64,000 nt of DNA from JBBQUN01 sp963717115 (GTDB lineage Bacteria; Actinomycetota; Acidimicrobiia; Acidimicrobiales; SZUA-35): positions 434,001 to 498,000 of the forward strand of contig CAVQVO010000009.1 in NCBI GenBank assembly GCA_963717115.1. The letters are read 5' to 3'. A program made the position numbers and the translations under genes. This document shows positions 25,154 to 34,687 of the stretch, piece after piece (within the stretch, counting starts at the first letter, position 1; every line of letters begins with the position of its first letter). The notes beneath the pieces are model-generated. The model was not told where the DNA came from, made no database searches, and saw only the letters and a program-made list of their open reading frames with translations.

Positions 25154-26737
25154 ATGGGACCCATGACGGACCTCCCCCCGGTCGACGGGCCTCCCCTCCC
25201 CCCACCCCCGACCTCCGACCAGCGCATCGAAGATCCGACGGCCGAGGACGCCGGTCGACCCGGTCGCCGACGATGGCTCTTCGTCCGATCGAACACCGAC
25301 CGGTACCTGGCCGGCGTTGCGGGAGGCGCGGGTGCCCGACTCGGAGTCGATCCGTTCTTCCTCCGTATCGGTCTCGCCGGGCTCACCCTCCTGCTGTCGA
25401 GGAACGGTGGCGATCTCTACGTCCTCGTCCCCCTGTCCTACCTCGCCGTATGGCTCACCCTTCCGACCGACACCGACCGTTCACTCCTGGCCCGCATCCA
25501 CCAGGTGCCCGCCCTCCAGGAAGCGGCCGGTGCCATCGCCGTCTTCGTCGTGGCGCTGGTCGTGATCGGCCGACCATCGGTGGTCTGGGCCGGGGTGCTG
25601 TTCGCCGTCGCCGCCCTGCTCCTGAGCCGTCGGCCTGACCACAGCCTCGCCGGCGAGCCCGGTCCCGACCTGCGACCGGCCGAACCGGTCGCATCGTCGA
25701 CGACCGAGGCCGAAGCAGGCGAACGGGCACGAGCGTCGACCTGGGGCCGATCGCTGCGTGGGGCGCTCGGTCCGCGTCCGATCACCCAGACCCACCGGCG
25801 GCCGTCGTCACCGAAACCGAGACGTTCACCGGCACTCTGGCCGCTCACCGTGTCGTTGCTCTTCGCCTTCGGCTTCGTCTGTGCCCTGCTCGACAACCTG
25901 CTCGACCCCGGTCTCGACCCGTCGATCGTCGTCAACGGCTCGCTGGCGATCATCGGTGGTGTCCTCGTGCTCGCCGCTCGGCGGGGCCGGGCGTGGATCA
26001 CGACACTCCTGATCCTGCCCCTCGTCCCGCCGTGGATCGCCTTCTCGGTGGCCGACGTGCCCCGCTTCGGCGATTCGGACCCTGGCGGCGCCATCGTCGA
26101 GGCGGGGAGCACCCTCCGCTGGAGCAAGGGCTACGGCGAGGTCTACGCCAACCTGACCGACCTGGACCTCCCCGAATCGGGCGACATCACGGCCGAGGTG
26201 CGAATGACGGCCGGCAAGGCGGACATCTGGATCCCCCGGGAGGCCGAACTGCACCTGGTCGGTCGTCTGGGTGCCGGCCAGCTCGCGGTGTATCTCGAGG
26301 AGGACTTCGTCGACCAGGATCTCGATCCGTTGTTCGACTGGGGCCTCGATCGCACCTATCGAGCCCGCGGTCGCGAATGCCGACCGAGCGTCGTCGACGA
26401 CGACGGCCTGGCGGCCATCGCCACCTGGTCCGGAGTCGAGGTGCCGACCGAGGCCGACGGAGAGGTCGCCGCCCGGGCGATCGCCGACGCCGGCTACCCC
26501 AGGCCCGTGCCGCAGATCGAGTCCTACGAGGACTCCGTCCACGACGAGGTCACCGGCGAGCCGTTGTACGACGCCGACGGCAATCCCCGGCTCGAGACCG
26601 TCGAGACCACCACCTGGACCTTCCAGGCGAACCGGAACGACGGCCTGTGCCTCCCCGCCCCGCCGCCCGACGATCCGCTCCGGATCACGGTCGACGCCAC
26701 GATCGGCCTCGGCGTCCTCCAGATCCATCGTGTCTGA
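25154..26737 (+). CDS. PspC domain protein with LiaF-like C-terminus
   Basis: 527 residues. After a Pro-rich cytoplasmic N-terminus, a PspC domain lies at about 40-105 (RYLAGVAGGAGARLGVDPFFLRIGLAGL). Two pairs of hydrophobic helices follow (about 118-155 and 226-300). The C-terminal domain, about 330-527, contains GEVYANLTDLDLP and DITAEVRMTAGKADIWIP and ends RITVDATIGLGVLQIHRV, similar in feel to the LiaF/DUF2154 beta-helix that ends in GLG.V.V. Such proteins inhibit or tune LiaRS/PspBC-type kinases. Its divergent placement from the PspC-kinase supports this. ATG 25163 is an alternative start. Confidence 0.8.
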   Translation: MGPMTDLPPVDGPPLPPPPTSDQRIEDPTAEDAGRPGRRRWLFVRSNTDRYLAGVAGGAGARLGVDPFFLRIGLAGLTLLLSRNGGDLYVLVPLSYLAVWLTLPTDTDRSLLARIHQVPALQEAAGAIAVFVVALVVIGRPSVVWAGVLFAVAALLLSRRPDHSLAGEPGPDLRPAEPVASSTTEAEAGERARASTWGRSLRGALGPRPITQTHRRPSSPKPRRSPALWPLTVSLLFAFGFVCALLDNLLDPGLDPSIVVNGSLAIIGGVLVLAARRGRAWITTLLILPLVPPWIAFSVADVPRFGDSDPGGAIVEAGSTLRWSKGYGEVYANLTDLDLPESGDITAEVRMTAGKADIWIPREAELHLVGRLGAGQLAVYLEEDFVDQDLDPLFDWGLDRTYRARGRECRPSVVDDDGLAAIATWSGVEVPTEADGEVAARAIADAGYPRPVPQIESYEDSVHDEVTGEPLYDADGNPRLETVETTTWTFQANRNDGLCLPAPPPDDPLRITVDATIGLGVLQIHRV

Positions 26738-26768
26738 TCGCACCTCGTCACCTCCGGAAGGCAAACTC

Positions 26769-27026
26769 ATGGCACTGAACCACCGCATCGGGCACCTGGG
26801 GCCCAAACCCGACTCGCTCGGGCCGTCACCGGCGGCCTTCGCCGTCGGGAGCGCCCTGGTCGGCTTGGCCGTCTCGGGTTTCCTCGACGACAGCGGCGTC
26901 GTCTCGCACCCGTGGTGGTCCGTACCCGCCGCCGGCCTCCTGCTCGCAAGCCTGGCCATCGCAGGCCGAACCCTGTGGCGGCTGTGGAGCGATCCCGAGC
27001 CACCCGAGGCACCGCCGTCGTCGTGA
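26769..27026 (+). CDS. Small two-helix membrane protein
   Basis: 85 residues, 31 bases after the PspC/LiaF-like gene, with GGAAGG seven bases before the ATG. It has two hydrophobic segments (PAAFAVGSALVGLAVSGFL and WWSVPAAGLLLASLAIAGRT) and a Pro/Glu-rich tail. No family is recognised. By position it may be a LiaI-like partner of the upstream protein. Confidence 0.65.
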   Translation: MALNHRIGHLGPKPDSLGPSPAAFAVGSALVGLAVSGFLDDSGVVSHPWWSVPAAGLLLASLAIAGRTLWRLWSDPEPPEAPPSS

Positions 27027-27153
27027 CCGTCCACCGTCGTTCGTCGAACGCCGGTCGACCCACGGGTCGTCGAGTGAGGACCTAGGACCATGGCCCGTTC
27101 CACGGCGACTCCGTAGCGTCGGAGCCAGCGCCGTGATCGCCAAGGAGCACCTC

Positions 27154-28357
27154 ATGGACTTCGCCCTGTCCGAACAGACCCAGACCATGCTCGACATGGT
27201 CAACCGATTCATGGATGCCGAGGTCATCCCGCTCGAGGGCGAGATGCTCCACGGAGACCCGGCGGAGCTCGAGCGGCGGGTGGAAGCCGCCCAGGCCAAG
27301 GTCAAACAGATGGAGCTGTGGGCCGTGAACCACCCGGTCGAGTTCGGTGGGCTCGGCCTCGACATGGTGACGCACGGCCTGCTGAGCGAGGCCATGGGCC
27401 GCAGCCCGCTCGGCCACACGATCTTCGGCGTGCAGGCGCCCGACGCCGGCAATGTCGAGATCCTCCATGCACACGCCACCGACGAGCAACGCGAGCACTA
27501 CCTGCGACCGCTCGTCGCCGGTCGAGATCCGCAGTTGCTTCTCGATGACCGAACCCGAGACGGCCGGATCGAACCCGCTGCTGCTCGCCACCACGGCGGT
27601 CAAGGACGGCGACGACTACGTGATCAACGGGCAGAAGTGGTTCACGTCGTCGGCCGACGGAGCGGCGTTCGCGATCGTGATGGCCGTCACCGATCCCGAC
27701 GCCCCGCCGTATCAGCGCACGAGCATGATCATCGTCCCCACCGACACCCCCGGGTTCGAACTCGTTCGCAACGTGAGCGTGATGGGCCACAGCGGCTCCG
27801 GGCACGCCAGCCACGCCGAGGTGAGCTACCAATCGTGTCGAGTCCCGCAGACGAACCTGCTCGGCGACGAAGGCGCAGGCTTCGCCATCGCCCAGGAGCG
27901 GCTCGGTCCGGGCCGGATCCATCACTGCATGCGCTGGCTGGGCATCGCGAGCCGAGCCTTCGACCTGCTGTGCGATCGGGCCAACGAGCGGGTGATCGCA
28001 CCCGACGGCTCGACCCTCGCCGACCGCCAGATCATCCAGCACTGGGTGGCCGAGCTCGACGCCGAGATCCGTGGCGCCCGGCTCCAGACCCTCCACGCCG
28101 CGTGGGCCATCGACCGGTACGGCGCCAAGGCCGCCCGGGACGAGATCGCCGCCATCAAGTTCTCGGTCGCCAACACCATGCTGAAGGCCGTCGACACCGC
28201 GATCCAGGTCCACGGCGCACTCGGGGTCACCGACGACACCGTGCTGTCGTACTGGTATCGCCACGAGCGCGCCGCCCGGATCTACGACGGTGCCGACGAG
28301 GTGCACAAGACCTCGCTCGGGCGCCGCATCCTGGCCCGGCGCAAGAACGTCGGCTGA
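27154..28357 (+). CDS. Acyl-CoA dehydrogenase (one frameshift)
   Basis: Span of 1204 bases; one extra base near 27521-27523 breaks the frame at LVAG/EIRSCFSMTEPETAGSN. Corrected length is about 400 residues. Family blocks: DFALSEQTQTML at the N-terminus, HPVEFGGLGLDMV, CFSMTEPETAGSNP (FAD/substrate), and INGQKWFTSSADGAAFAIV. Others are GPGRIHHCMRWLG, QVHGALGVTDDTVLSYWYR and DGADEVHKTSLGRRIL. The start ATG 27154 has AGGAG six bases upstream; the in-frame GTG at 27133 is less likely. It oxidises an acyl-CoA to the 2-enoyl-CoA with electron-transfer flavoprotein. The EVH motif near the end is of the IBD/LCAD type. Confidence 0.87.
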
Positions 28358-28452
28358 CCCGCCCCGACCGGTCTCCGGCGACCGGTCGGGACCGGGCGCC
28401 ACCCGCCGCCCCATCGACCACACCCCCTCGAACCGAGGCGTCACCGTCCGTT

Positions 28453-28513
28453 CCCCGACAACCGAGGAGGCAGCGTACGGCGCGCCGTACGGAGGCCCCT
28501 CGGTTGTCCGGGG
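28453..28513. terminator. Nested inverted repeat between convergent genes
   Basis: The outer arms CCCCGACAACCGAG (28453-28466) and CTCGGTTGTCCGGGG pair with one bulged C. Inside lies the perfect 18-base palindrome CGTACGGCGCGCCGTACG (28474-28491). It sits between the acyl-CoA dehydrogenase stop and the methyltransferase stop, and would terminate both. Confidence 0.6.
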
Positions 28514-28516
28514 GGG

Positions 28517-29536
28517 TCAGGTCGGGGGGCGGCGACGGCGTCCGGAGCGGACGCGGTCCGGGTCGACCGGCGCCGTCGGGACCCCGATCTCGACGACCGG
28601 AACCGGTCGGTCGCCCCGCAGCACCGCCGCCATCATGGCCAGGTGAGTCGGGGTCGAGCCACAGCAGGCGCCGATGATCGACACCCCGGCCGCACGCAGG
28701 CGATGGGCGTGAGCCGCCATGATCTCGGGCGTTCCGTCGTAGTGCAGGGCGCCGGCGGTCCACTCCGGGATGCCGGCGTTGGCCTTGGACACCACCAGGG
28801 TCGGGGCCTGCGGGGTGTCGGCGGGCGGTTTGCCGTCGAGGGCTCGACGGATGGCGAGCACGGCGGCCTCGGTGTCGGCGATGTTGTTGCCGCAGTTGGC
28901 GCCGATGCCCGTCAACCCGAGCTCGGCCAGCCCGGCCGCCAGGTCCTCGCCGGTCACCCCCATCATCGTGCGGCCGGCCGTGTCGAAGCTCATCGTCGCG
29001 ACCACCGGGAGATCCGACACCGATCGCGCCCCGCGCACGGCGGCGACCACTTCGGCGAGGCTGCTCATCGTCTCGATCCACAAGACGTCGGCCCCGCCGG
29101 CCGCCAACCCCCGGGCCTGTTCGGCGAACGCCGCCTCGCACGTCTCGGGAGTCATCGATCCCATGGGCTCGAGCAACTCGCCGGTGGGGCCCATCGATCC
29201 GGCGACGAAGGCCGGTCGATCCCGGGCATCGACAGCCGAACGAGCCACCCGGGCGGCGGCGGCGTTGAGTTCTTCGACCCGATCCTCGAGCCGGTGCAGG
29301 GCCATGCGGAAGTGGGTGCCGCCGAACGAATTGGTCAACACGATGTCGCAACCGGCGTCGAGATATCGCTCGTGGACCGAATGCACGAGCTCGGGTCGGT
29401 CGACGTTCCAGAGTTCGGGAGCATCACCCGACTGGAGTCCGAGCGCGAACAGTTCGGTGCCCATCGCCCCGTCGGCCAGGAGGTACCCCTGCCGAGCGAG
29501 GAGCTCCTGCAGGGACGGATTCGAGAGGGCGGGCAT
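28517..29536 (-). CDS. Homocysteine S-methyltransferase family protein
   Basis: 339 residues. DGAMGTELFALGL is the N-terminal signature. VLTNSFGGTHFRMAL, the first zinc Cys in IGANCGNN and the Cys pair in IGACCGSTPTHL complete the binding site. The family moves a methyl group to homocysteine from S-methylmethionine, betaine or a methyl-corrinoid/folate; the donor here is not determined, although the length and GANCGNN fit the betaine/MetH-N-terminal-like group. The C-terminal 15 residues are Arg-rich. It lies 10 bases downstream of the enoyl-CoA hydratase gene on the same strand. Confidence 0.85.
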   Translation of the reverse strand: MPALSNPSLQELLARQGYLLADGAMGTELFALGLQSGDAPELWNVDRPELVHSVHERYLDAGCDIVLTNSFGGTHFRMALHRLEDRVEELNAAAARVARSAVDARDRPAFVAGSMGPTGELLEPMGSMTPETCEAAFAEQARGLAAGGADVLWIETMSSLAEVVAAVRGARSVSDLPVVATMSFDTAGRTMMGVTGEDLAAGLAELGLTGIGANCGNNIADTEAAVLAIRRALDGKPPADTPQAPTLVVSKANAGIPEWTAGALHYDGTPEIMAAHAHRLRAAGVSIIGACCGSTPTHLAMMAAVLRGDRPVPVVEIGVPTAPVDPDRVRSGRRRRPPT

Positions 29537-29546
29537 GGGCCGCAGG

Positions 29547-30329
29547 CTAGTGCCCCGTGAATTGCGCCTTGCCCGGGCCGTTCTCGAGGAAGCTCGTGAT
29601 GCCGATCACGGCGTCGTCGGTCTGGAACGATGCGACGAACTCGCGCTTTTCGACCACGAGCGCCTCGGCGAGGGAGACGTGCAGGCCGTCCATGATCGCC
29701 CGCTTGCAGTTGGCGATCGCCGCGGGGCCGTCGGCGTAGGTTCCGGCGAGCGCGACGGCGGCGTCGAACACCGCATCGTCGGGATGGACCGCCGACACGA
29801 GCCCGATCGACCGCGCCTCGTCGGCCTTGACCATCCGACCCGAGAAGTTGAGTTCCTTCGATCTGGTGACCCCGACGAGACGGGTCAGCCGCTGCGTACC
29901 ACCGGCGCCGGGGATGATCCCGAGCAGGATCTCGGGTTGGCCGAACACCGCGCTCTCGCCACACACCCGAAAGTCGGCGGCCATCGACAGCTCGCAGCCG
30001 CCCCCGAGCGCGAAGCCGTTGACCGCGGCGACCGAGATCGCGTCGAGGTTCTCGATGGCGAACAGGGCCTCGACCAGGACATCGACGTTGTCGGAGGGGT
30101 CACGGTCGCCCTCGATCGGGAACTCGGCGATGTCGGCCCCGGCGGCGAAGATCTTCGGACCACCCCAGATGACCACACCCCGGATCTCGGGACGGCCGGC
30201 GATCTCCTCGGCCGCGGCCAGGAGTTCGGCACCGACCTGCTTGTTGAGCGCATTCACCTTGGGGCGATCGAGCCGAATGACGGCGACCTTGTCGTGGCTC
30301 GACGGTTCGACGTTGACGAATTCACCCAT
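29547..30329 (-). CDS. Enoyl-CoA hydratase/isomerase family protein
   Basis: 260 residues. The crotonase fold blocks are: RPKVNALNKQ, the oxyanion loop IFAAGADIAEF, AVNGFALGGGCELSMAADF with its GGG turn, and PEILLGIIPGAGGTQRL carrying a catalytic Glu position. It hydrates 2-enoyl-CoA in fatty-acid oxidation. AGGAG lies eight bases before the ATG, and the start overlaps the 3' end of the IspD-like gene, so expression is coupled to it. Confidence 0.9.
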   Translation of the reverse strand: MGEFVNVEPSSHDKVAVIRLDRPKVNALNKQVGAELLAAAEEIAGRPEIRGVVIWGGPKIFAAGADIAEFPIEGDRDPSDNVDVLVEALFAIENLDAISVAAVNGFALGGGCELSMAADFRVCGESAVFGQPEILLGIIPGAGGTQRLTRLVGVTRSKELNFSGRMVKADEARSIGLVSAVHPDDAVFDAAVALAGTYADGPAAIANCKRAIMDGLHVSLAEALVVEKREFVASFQTDDAVIGITSFLENGPGKAQFTGH

Positions 30330-30808
30330 GGGGAGCTCCTGGATCGGGGTCGGGATCGAGGCCGACGACACGGAGGTCGGGCTCGAGCGAGGCGAGTTCG
30401 GACAGTAGCGCAGCGACCGTGGTCGGGCCGCCCGCATGCACCGCCGCCCACCGCCCGGCCAGGCCGGCGGCGACCACGACGGGTCCCCGAACGACCCGGA
30501 CCCGGGAGCGATCGACCGACTCCAGCACTCGATCACCCTCGACCTGCTTGAGCGCATCGGTCATGGGCACCACCCGGGCGAGGACGGTCGAACTCGCCGG
30601 ATCGGCGCCGGGGAGGCGATCGACGAGCATCCGGACGAGCGGCGTCGTCGGCGCCTCCCGAGGTCTCGACGAACACGATGCACGGGTCGCCTTCGGCCAG
30701 GGGGCGATGGCCGTCCTCGACGGCGTCGAGCGGCTGCGAGAGCGCCGAGCGGACGGCGGCCGCCGGATCCTCGCCATCGAGCCCGACCGTGTCGACCGTG
30801 CGCCTCAT
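30322..30808 (-). CDS. IspD-like truncated protein lacking the nucleotide-binding N-terminus (one frameshift)
   Basis: Span of 487 bases; dropping one T near 30665 gives 161 residues. The middle reads CIVFVETREAPTTPLVRMLV and then VVPMTDALKQVEGDRVLESV and DRSRVRVV. That aligns by eye with the central part of IspD (VHDAARPL..., then PVTDALK..., then QTPQ), including the real IspD encoded 58 bases away on the other strand (IPAHPVTDALVDDTGRLVDQ). The N-terminal GGxGxRxG loop and the QTPQ motif are missing. I infer a degenerate, non-catalytic paralogue. Its stop lies inside the enoyl-CoA hydratase start. Confidence 0.55.
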
Positions 30809-30865
30809 CGGCGCGCTCGTGATCCGATGAACGGGATTCGCACCCGGCGAGCCTACGTTGTGGTC

Positions 30866-31608
30866 ATGTCGCTCGGCCACGATCGGATGCTCGGGACCAC
30901 CGTCGCCATCGTGTTGGCCGGCGGATCGGGCACCCGGTTCGGGGGCGACATCAACAAGGTGCTCGTGCCGATCGGCGGCCGTCCGGTCCTGGCCTGGTCA
31001 CTCGACACGCTCGAACGTTGCGATCGGATCGATGCGGTCGTCGTGGTGATCCGCGCCGGCGACGACGATCGGGTCGAGGCCATCGTCACCGACGTCCGGG
31101 CCGACAAGGTCGACCGCCGTCGTGCCCGGCGGCGACACCCGACAGGCGTCGGAGTGGGCGGGCATCCGGGCCGCCGCCGACCTCGGTCTCCCCCGTCCGA
31201 CGATGGTGCTGCTCCACGATGCGGCCCGACCGTTCCTGACCCTGGACCTGATCGACCGGCTCCTCGACGGCGACCCGAGCGCCGAGATCGGGGCGATACC
31301 GGCCCATCCCGTCACCGACGCGCTCGTCGACGACACGGGACGCCTCGTCGACCAGGTCGGCCTGGTGCGGGTCCAGACCCCCCAGGCGTTCTCGCTCGAC
31401 GTCCTGATCGACCGCTATCCGACAGGCCGAAGCCGAGGGGTTCTCGGGGGCCGACACCGCCGAGACGGTGCAGCGTCACGGGCCGGGCACCATCCGCTGG
31501 GTCCGCAGTGACCCCGACAACATCAAGGTCACCCATCCCGACGATCGGGAACGGGCCGAGCACCTGGCCCGGCGTTTCGCCGACGGAGGCTGGCTCGACC
31601 CGGCGTGA
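30866..31608 (+). CDS. ispD: 2-C-methyl-D-erythritol 4-phosphate cytidylyltransferase (two frameshifts)
   Basis: Span of 743 bases; two surplus C residues (near 31112 and 31420) leave 741 bases, or 246 residues. Blocks: VAIVLAGGSGTRFGGDINKV with the nucleotide loop, VVPGGDTRQASEW, LLHDAARPFLTLDLID, PVTDALVDD, VQTPQAF, then GADTAETVQRHG and IKVTHPDD. It forms CDP-ME in the non-mevalonate isoprenoid pathway. Both seams fall between conserved blocks and both need the same type of correction. ATG 30887 is an alternative start. Confidence 0.88.
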
Positions 31609-31625
31609 CCGGCGGCGCCGGTCGC

Positions 31626-32122
31626 TCAGTCGGGGGCGTCCGAGGGGGTCGCAGCGCCGTCGGGATGCCAGCCCCGGCGGCTCCGAGATCGCCGCTGGAC
31701 GCGGCCTCACCCAGCGCCCCGAGCAGTTCGGGTGGCAACTGTTCGAGCATGAAGGTGATGAGCACGTCCTGACTGATCCCGCTCTCGGGTTCCATCACCG
31801 GCCCGCAGGCGTTCATGGCGTCGGATCCCTCACCGAGGATGGCCGTCATCACCTCGTCGGCGAATCCCGGATCGGTCGGATCGAGCTCGGCGGTCGCCCG
31901 TTCGATGGCCTCGGCGCAGACGTCGAGCATGGCCTGCTGGGCGTCGGTGACCTCGCCGGCAGGGGCGTCGAGGTCGATGGTCGTTGCCGGCGCCGGCGCG
32001 GCCGAGGTCGTCGTGATCTCCTCGATCAGGGGCAGCGGTTCGGGTGCCTCGGCACCACCGCACGACACCAGGAGGACCGCGAAGGGGGCGGCGAGCGCGA
32101 GCGGACGGGCGGCGGGCTTCAT
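31626..32122 (-). CDS. Small lipoprotein (probable frameshift near the 3' end)
   Basis: The signal peptide is short and ends in a lipobox (LALAAPFAVLLVSCGG, Cys about residue 21). The mature part has a Thr/Ala/Pro linker and a helical domain with two Cys (LDVCAEAIERAT and AMNACGPVMEP) that could form a disulfide, then LITFMLEQLPPELLGAL. As written, the frame runs on into the ispD 3' end (to 31529). Adding one G to a G-run near 31670 gives a natural end WHPDGAATPSDAPD at 31626, just clear of ispD. No family is recognised. Start 32155 is possible. Confidence 0.6.
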
Positions 32123-32183
32123 GGATCGTGTATCGGCAGGCTCCGATGGGTTCATGAGCGGCCGCAGCCTCGAACGAGCTCGC

Positions 32184-32825
32184 TCAGTCGGGCGACCGAC
32201 CGGCGGCAGGGCCGGGAGCAACCGAGCGGGCCAGCAGACCGTGGGCGACCAGCTGCGACCGGGTGCGCAGGGCGGACTCGAATCGATGGGCCCGGATCCC
32301 GAATCCCTGCGCCGAGCGGACGTTGGCCAGGGAGTCGTCGAAGAAGACGATCTCGGACGGGTCGAGCCCCAGCGCGGCGCAGACGTGGGCATAGACCGCA
32401 GGATCCGGTTTGGCGACACCGATCTCCGACGAGTTGAAGACGTGGTCGAAGGCCCGGTCCAACTCGTGGTGCCGGAGCTCCTGCGGGGTCGCATCCGTCC
32501 CGTTGGTCAGCAGGGCCACCGGCCGGCCCGCCGAGCGGGTCTCGGCGATGAGGAGCCGCATCGCCGGGTCGACCGATCCACGATCGGCGAGCCAGTTCCG
32601 GACGGCCTCGGGCGCCGTCGAGCGCTCGGCGACTCGCTCGATCCACTGGGCCCGGGTGATCCGGCCGACGACGAGCGCGCCGACCAGTTCGTGGTCGAAG
32701 GCGAGACGGGCCATGGCTCCCGGTTCGAGCCCGGCCGCCCGTGCGGCCATGGCCTCGTGGACCGGATGGTGATGGCGGATCACCCCGTCGAAATCGAGCA
32801 CGAGACAAGACGGTGGGCCGGGCAT
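32184..32825 (-). CDS. HAD-superfamily hydrolase
   Basis: 213 residues with all four HAD motifs: nucleophile DFDGVI (11-16), motif II LLTNGTD, motif III Lys in GVAKPDP and motif IV FFDDS. The cap is the small alpha-helical type between motifs I and II, as in phosphoglycolate- or haloacid-type enzymes. The substrate is probably a small phosphorylated metabolite. It stands alone between the lipoprotein and ilvD genes. Confidence 0.88.
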   Translation of the reverse strand: MPGPPSCLVLDFDGVIRHHHPVHEAMAARAAGLEPGAMARLAFDHELVGALVVGRITRAQWIERVAERSTAPEAVRNWLADRGSVDPAMRLLIAETRSAGRPVALLTNGTDATPQELRHHELDRAFDHVFNSSEIGVAKPDPAVYAHVCAALGLDPSEIVFFDDSLANVRSAQGFGIRAHRFESALRTRSQLVAHGLLARSVAPGPAAGRSPD

Positions 32826-32849
32826 CCCCCCATCATGCTCCGGGGGAAG

Positions 32850-32887
32850 GGTCCGGCGGCACGGTCCGGGGGGACGGTCCGGCGGCA
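32850..32887. repeat. Short direct repeats upstream of ilvD
   Basis: GGTCCGGCGGCA occurs at 32850-32861 and 32876-32887, with a variant GGTCCGGGGGGA between. They lie in the 150-base ilvD leader. TACGAT at 32932-32937 is a candidate -10, but a -35 at 17 bases is not seen. Their role is unknown. Confidence 0.45.
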
Positions 32888-32975
32888 GGGTCCGAGGGCG
32901 AGGCGTTGAGGAGGGAATCGTGGGCGTGCCCTACGATGGGCCGCCCAGTCCCATCGCCACGCAGAAGAGAACCAC

Positions 32976-34682
32976 ATGGCCGACACCCCCGTCACGCTCA
33001 ACCGCTACTCGGCTCGAATCACCCAGCCGGCCAGCCAGGGAGCCTCCCAGGCCATGCTGTTCGCCACCGGACTGTCGCACGCCGATCTCGACAAGCCGCA
33101 GGTCGGCATCGCCGCCTGCTGGTACGAGGGCAATCCCTGCAACATGCACCTCGACGATCTCGGGACCCGGGTCAAGCAGGGGGTCACCGAGGCCGGACTG
33201 ATCGGGATGCGGTTCAACACCATCGGTGTGTCCGACGGGATCTCGATGGGCACCGACGGCATGTCGTTCTCGCTCCAGAGCCGAGACCTCATCGCCGACT
33301 CGATCGAGACCGTGATGTCGGCCCAGTGGTACGACGCGCTGATCGCCCTGCCCGGCTGCGACAAGAACATGCCGGGCGTGGTGATGGCGATGGGTCGCCT
33401 CGATCGGCCCTCGATCATGGTCTACGGCGGCACGATCAAGGCCGGTTGCGCCACCATCCGCGGGGTCGAACAGAAGCTCGACGTGGTGTCGGCGTTCCAG
33501 AGCTACGGCGAGAAGCTCTCGGGCGCCATCACCGAGGAGGAGCGGCAGCTGATCGTCGATCACGCCATCCCCGGCGCCGGGGCCTGCGGTGGCATGTACA
33601 CCGCCAACACGATGGCCAGCGCCATCGAGGCGATGGGCCTCAGCCTGCCGTACTCGTCGTGTACCCCCGCCCTCGACCAGGCCAAGAACGACGAGTGCGT
33701 GGCCGCCGGTCACGCCATCGACCTGCTGCTGCAGGAGAACCTCACGCCCCGCCGCATCGTCACCCGGGCGTCGCTCGAGAACGCCATGGTGCTCACCATG
33801 GCCCTCGGCGGTTCGACCAACGCGGTCCTCCACCTCATCGCCATGGCGCGGGCGTTCGACCTCGATCTCACGATCGAGGACTGGCTGGCCACCAGCAACC
33901 GGGTGCCCATGCTGGCCGACCTCAAGCCGTCCGGGCAGTACGTCATGGAAGACCTGCACGCCGTCGGTGGCGTGCCCGGGGTGCTGCGTTACCTCCTCGA
34001 CAACGACCTCCTCGACGGCGACCAGATGACGGTCACCGGCAAGTCGCTCGGTGAGAACCTCGAATCGGTCGACACCCTGGCGTCGGACCAGACGATCATC
34101 GCTCCCCTCGAAACGGCCGTGAAGGCCCGAGGCCACATCAGCATCCTGCGGGGCAACCTGGCTCCCGGCGGGGCGGTCGGCAAGATCACCGGGAAGCAGG
34201 GTCTCCGCTTCACCGGCCCGGCTCGGGTCTTCGACTGCGAAGAGGACATGATCACCGGGCTCGAGGAGGGTCGGATCCGGTCCGGCGACGTGATCATCAT
34301 CCGCTACGAGGGACCCAAGGGCGGTCCCGGGATGCCCGAGATGCTGACGCCCACCAGCGCCCTCGCCGGTGCCGGCTTCCTCGACGACGTGGCGCTGATC
34401 ACCGACGGACGCTTCTCGGGCGGGAGCCACGGGTTCATCATCGGCCACGTCGTGCCCGAGGCCCAGGACGGCGGACCGATCGCACTCGTCCGCGACGGCG
34501 ATTCGGTGACCATCGACGACGAGAGCCACACGATCAGCGTCGACGTCTCCGACGACGACATGGCCGCACGGGCCGCGGCCTGGACCGCACCCCCGTTCAA
34601 GGCCACCTCGGGAACCCTGTGGAAGTACATCCGCCTCGTCGAAGACGCCAGCCACGGCTGCGTCACCGACGGCAAGGGCTGA
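32976..34682 (+). CDS. ilvD: Dihydroxy-acid dehydratase
   Basis: 568 residues, full length. The iron-sulfur cluster Cys residues lie in EGNPCNMHLDDL (C55), LPGCDKNMPG and GACGGMYTAN, the three-Cys pattern of the [2Fe-2S] type. GRFSGGSHGFIIGH near the C-terminus is the substrate-binding signature with the catalytic Ser. It makes 2-keto acids for valine, isoleucine and leucine. It converges on ilvC, and a 38-base hairpin separates them. Confidence 0.95.
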   Translation: MADTPVTLNRYSARITQPASQGASQAMLFATGLSHADLDKPQVGIAACWYEGNPCNMHLDDLGTRVKQGVTEAGLIGMRFNTIGVSDGISMGTDGMSFSLQSRDLIADSIETVMSAQWYDALIALPGCDKNMPGVVMAMGRLDRPSIMVYGGTIKAGCATIRGVEQKLDVVSAFQSYGEKLSGAITEEERQLIVDHAIPGAGACGGMYTANTMASAIEAMGLSLPYSSCTPALDQAKNDECVAAGHAIDLLLQENLTPRRIVTRASLENAMVLTMALGGSTNAVLHLIAMARAFDLDLTIEDWLATSNRVPMLADLKPSGQYVMEDLHAVGGVPGVLRYLLDNDLLDGDQMTVTGKSLGENLESVDTLASDQTIIAPLETAVKARGHISILRGNLAPGGAVGKITGKQGLRFTGPARVFDCEEDMITGLEEGRIRSGDVIIIRYEGPKGGPGMPEMLTPTSALAGAGFLDDVALITDGRFSGGSHGFIIGHVVPEAQDGGPIALVRDGDSVTIDDESHTISVDVSDDDMAARAAAWTAPPFKATSGTLWKYIRLVEDASHGCVTDGKG

Positions 34683-34687
34683 AAACC

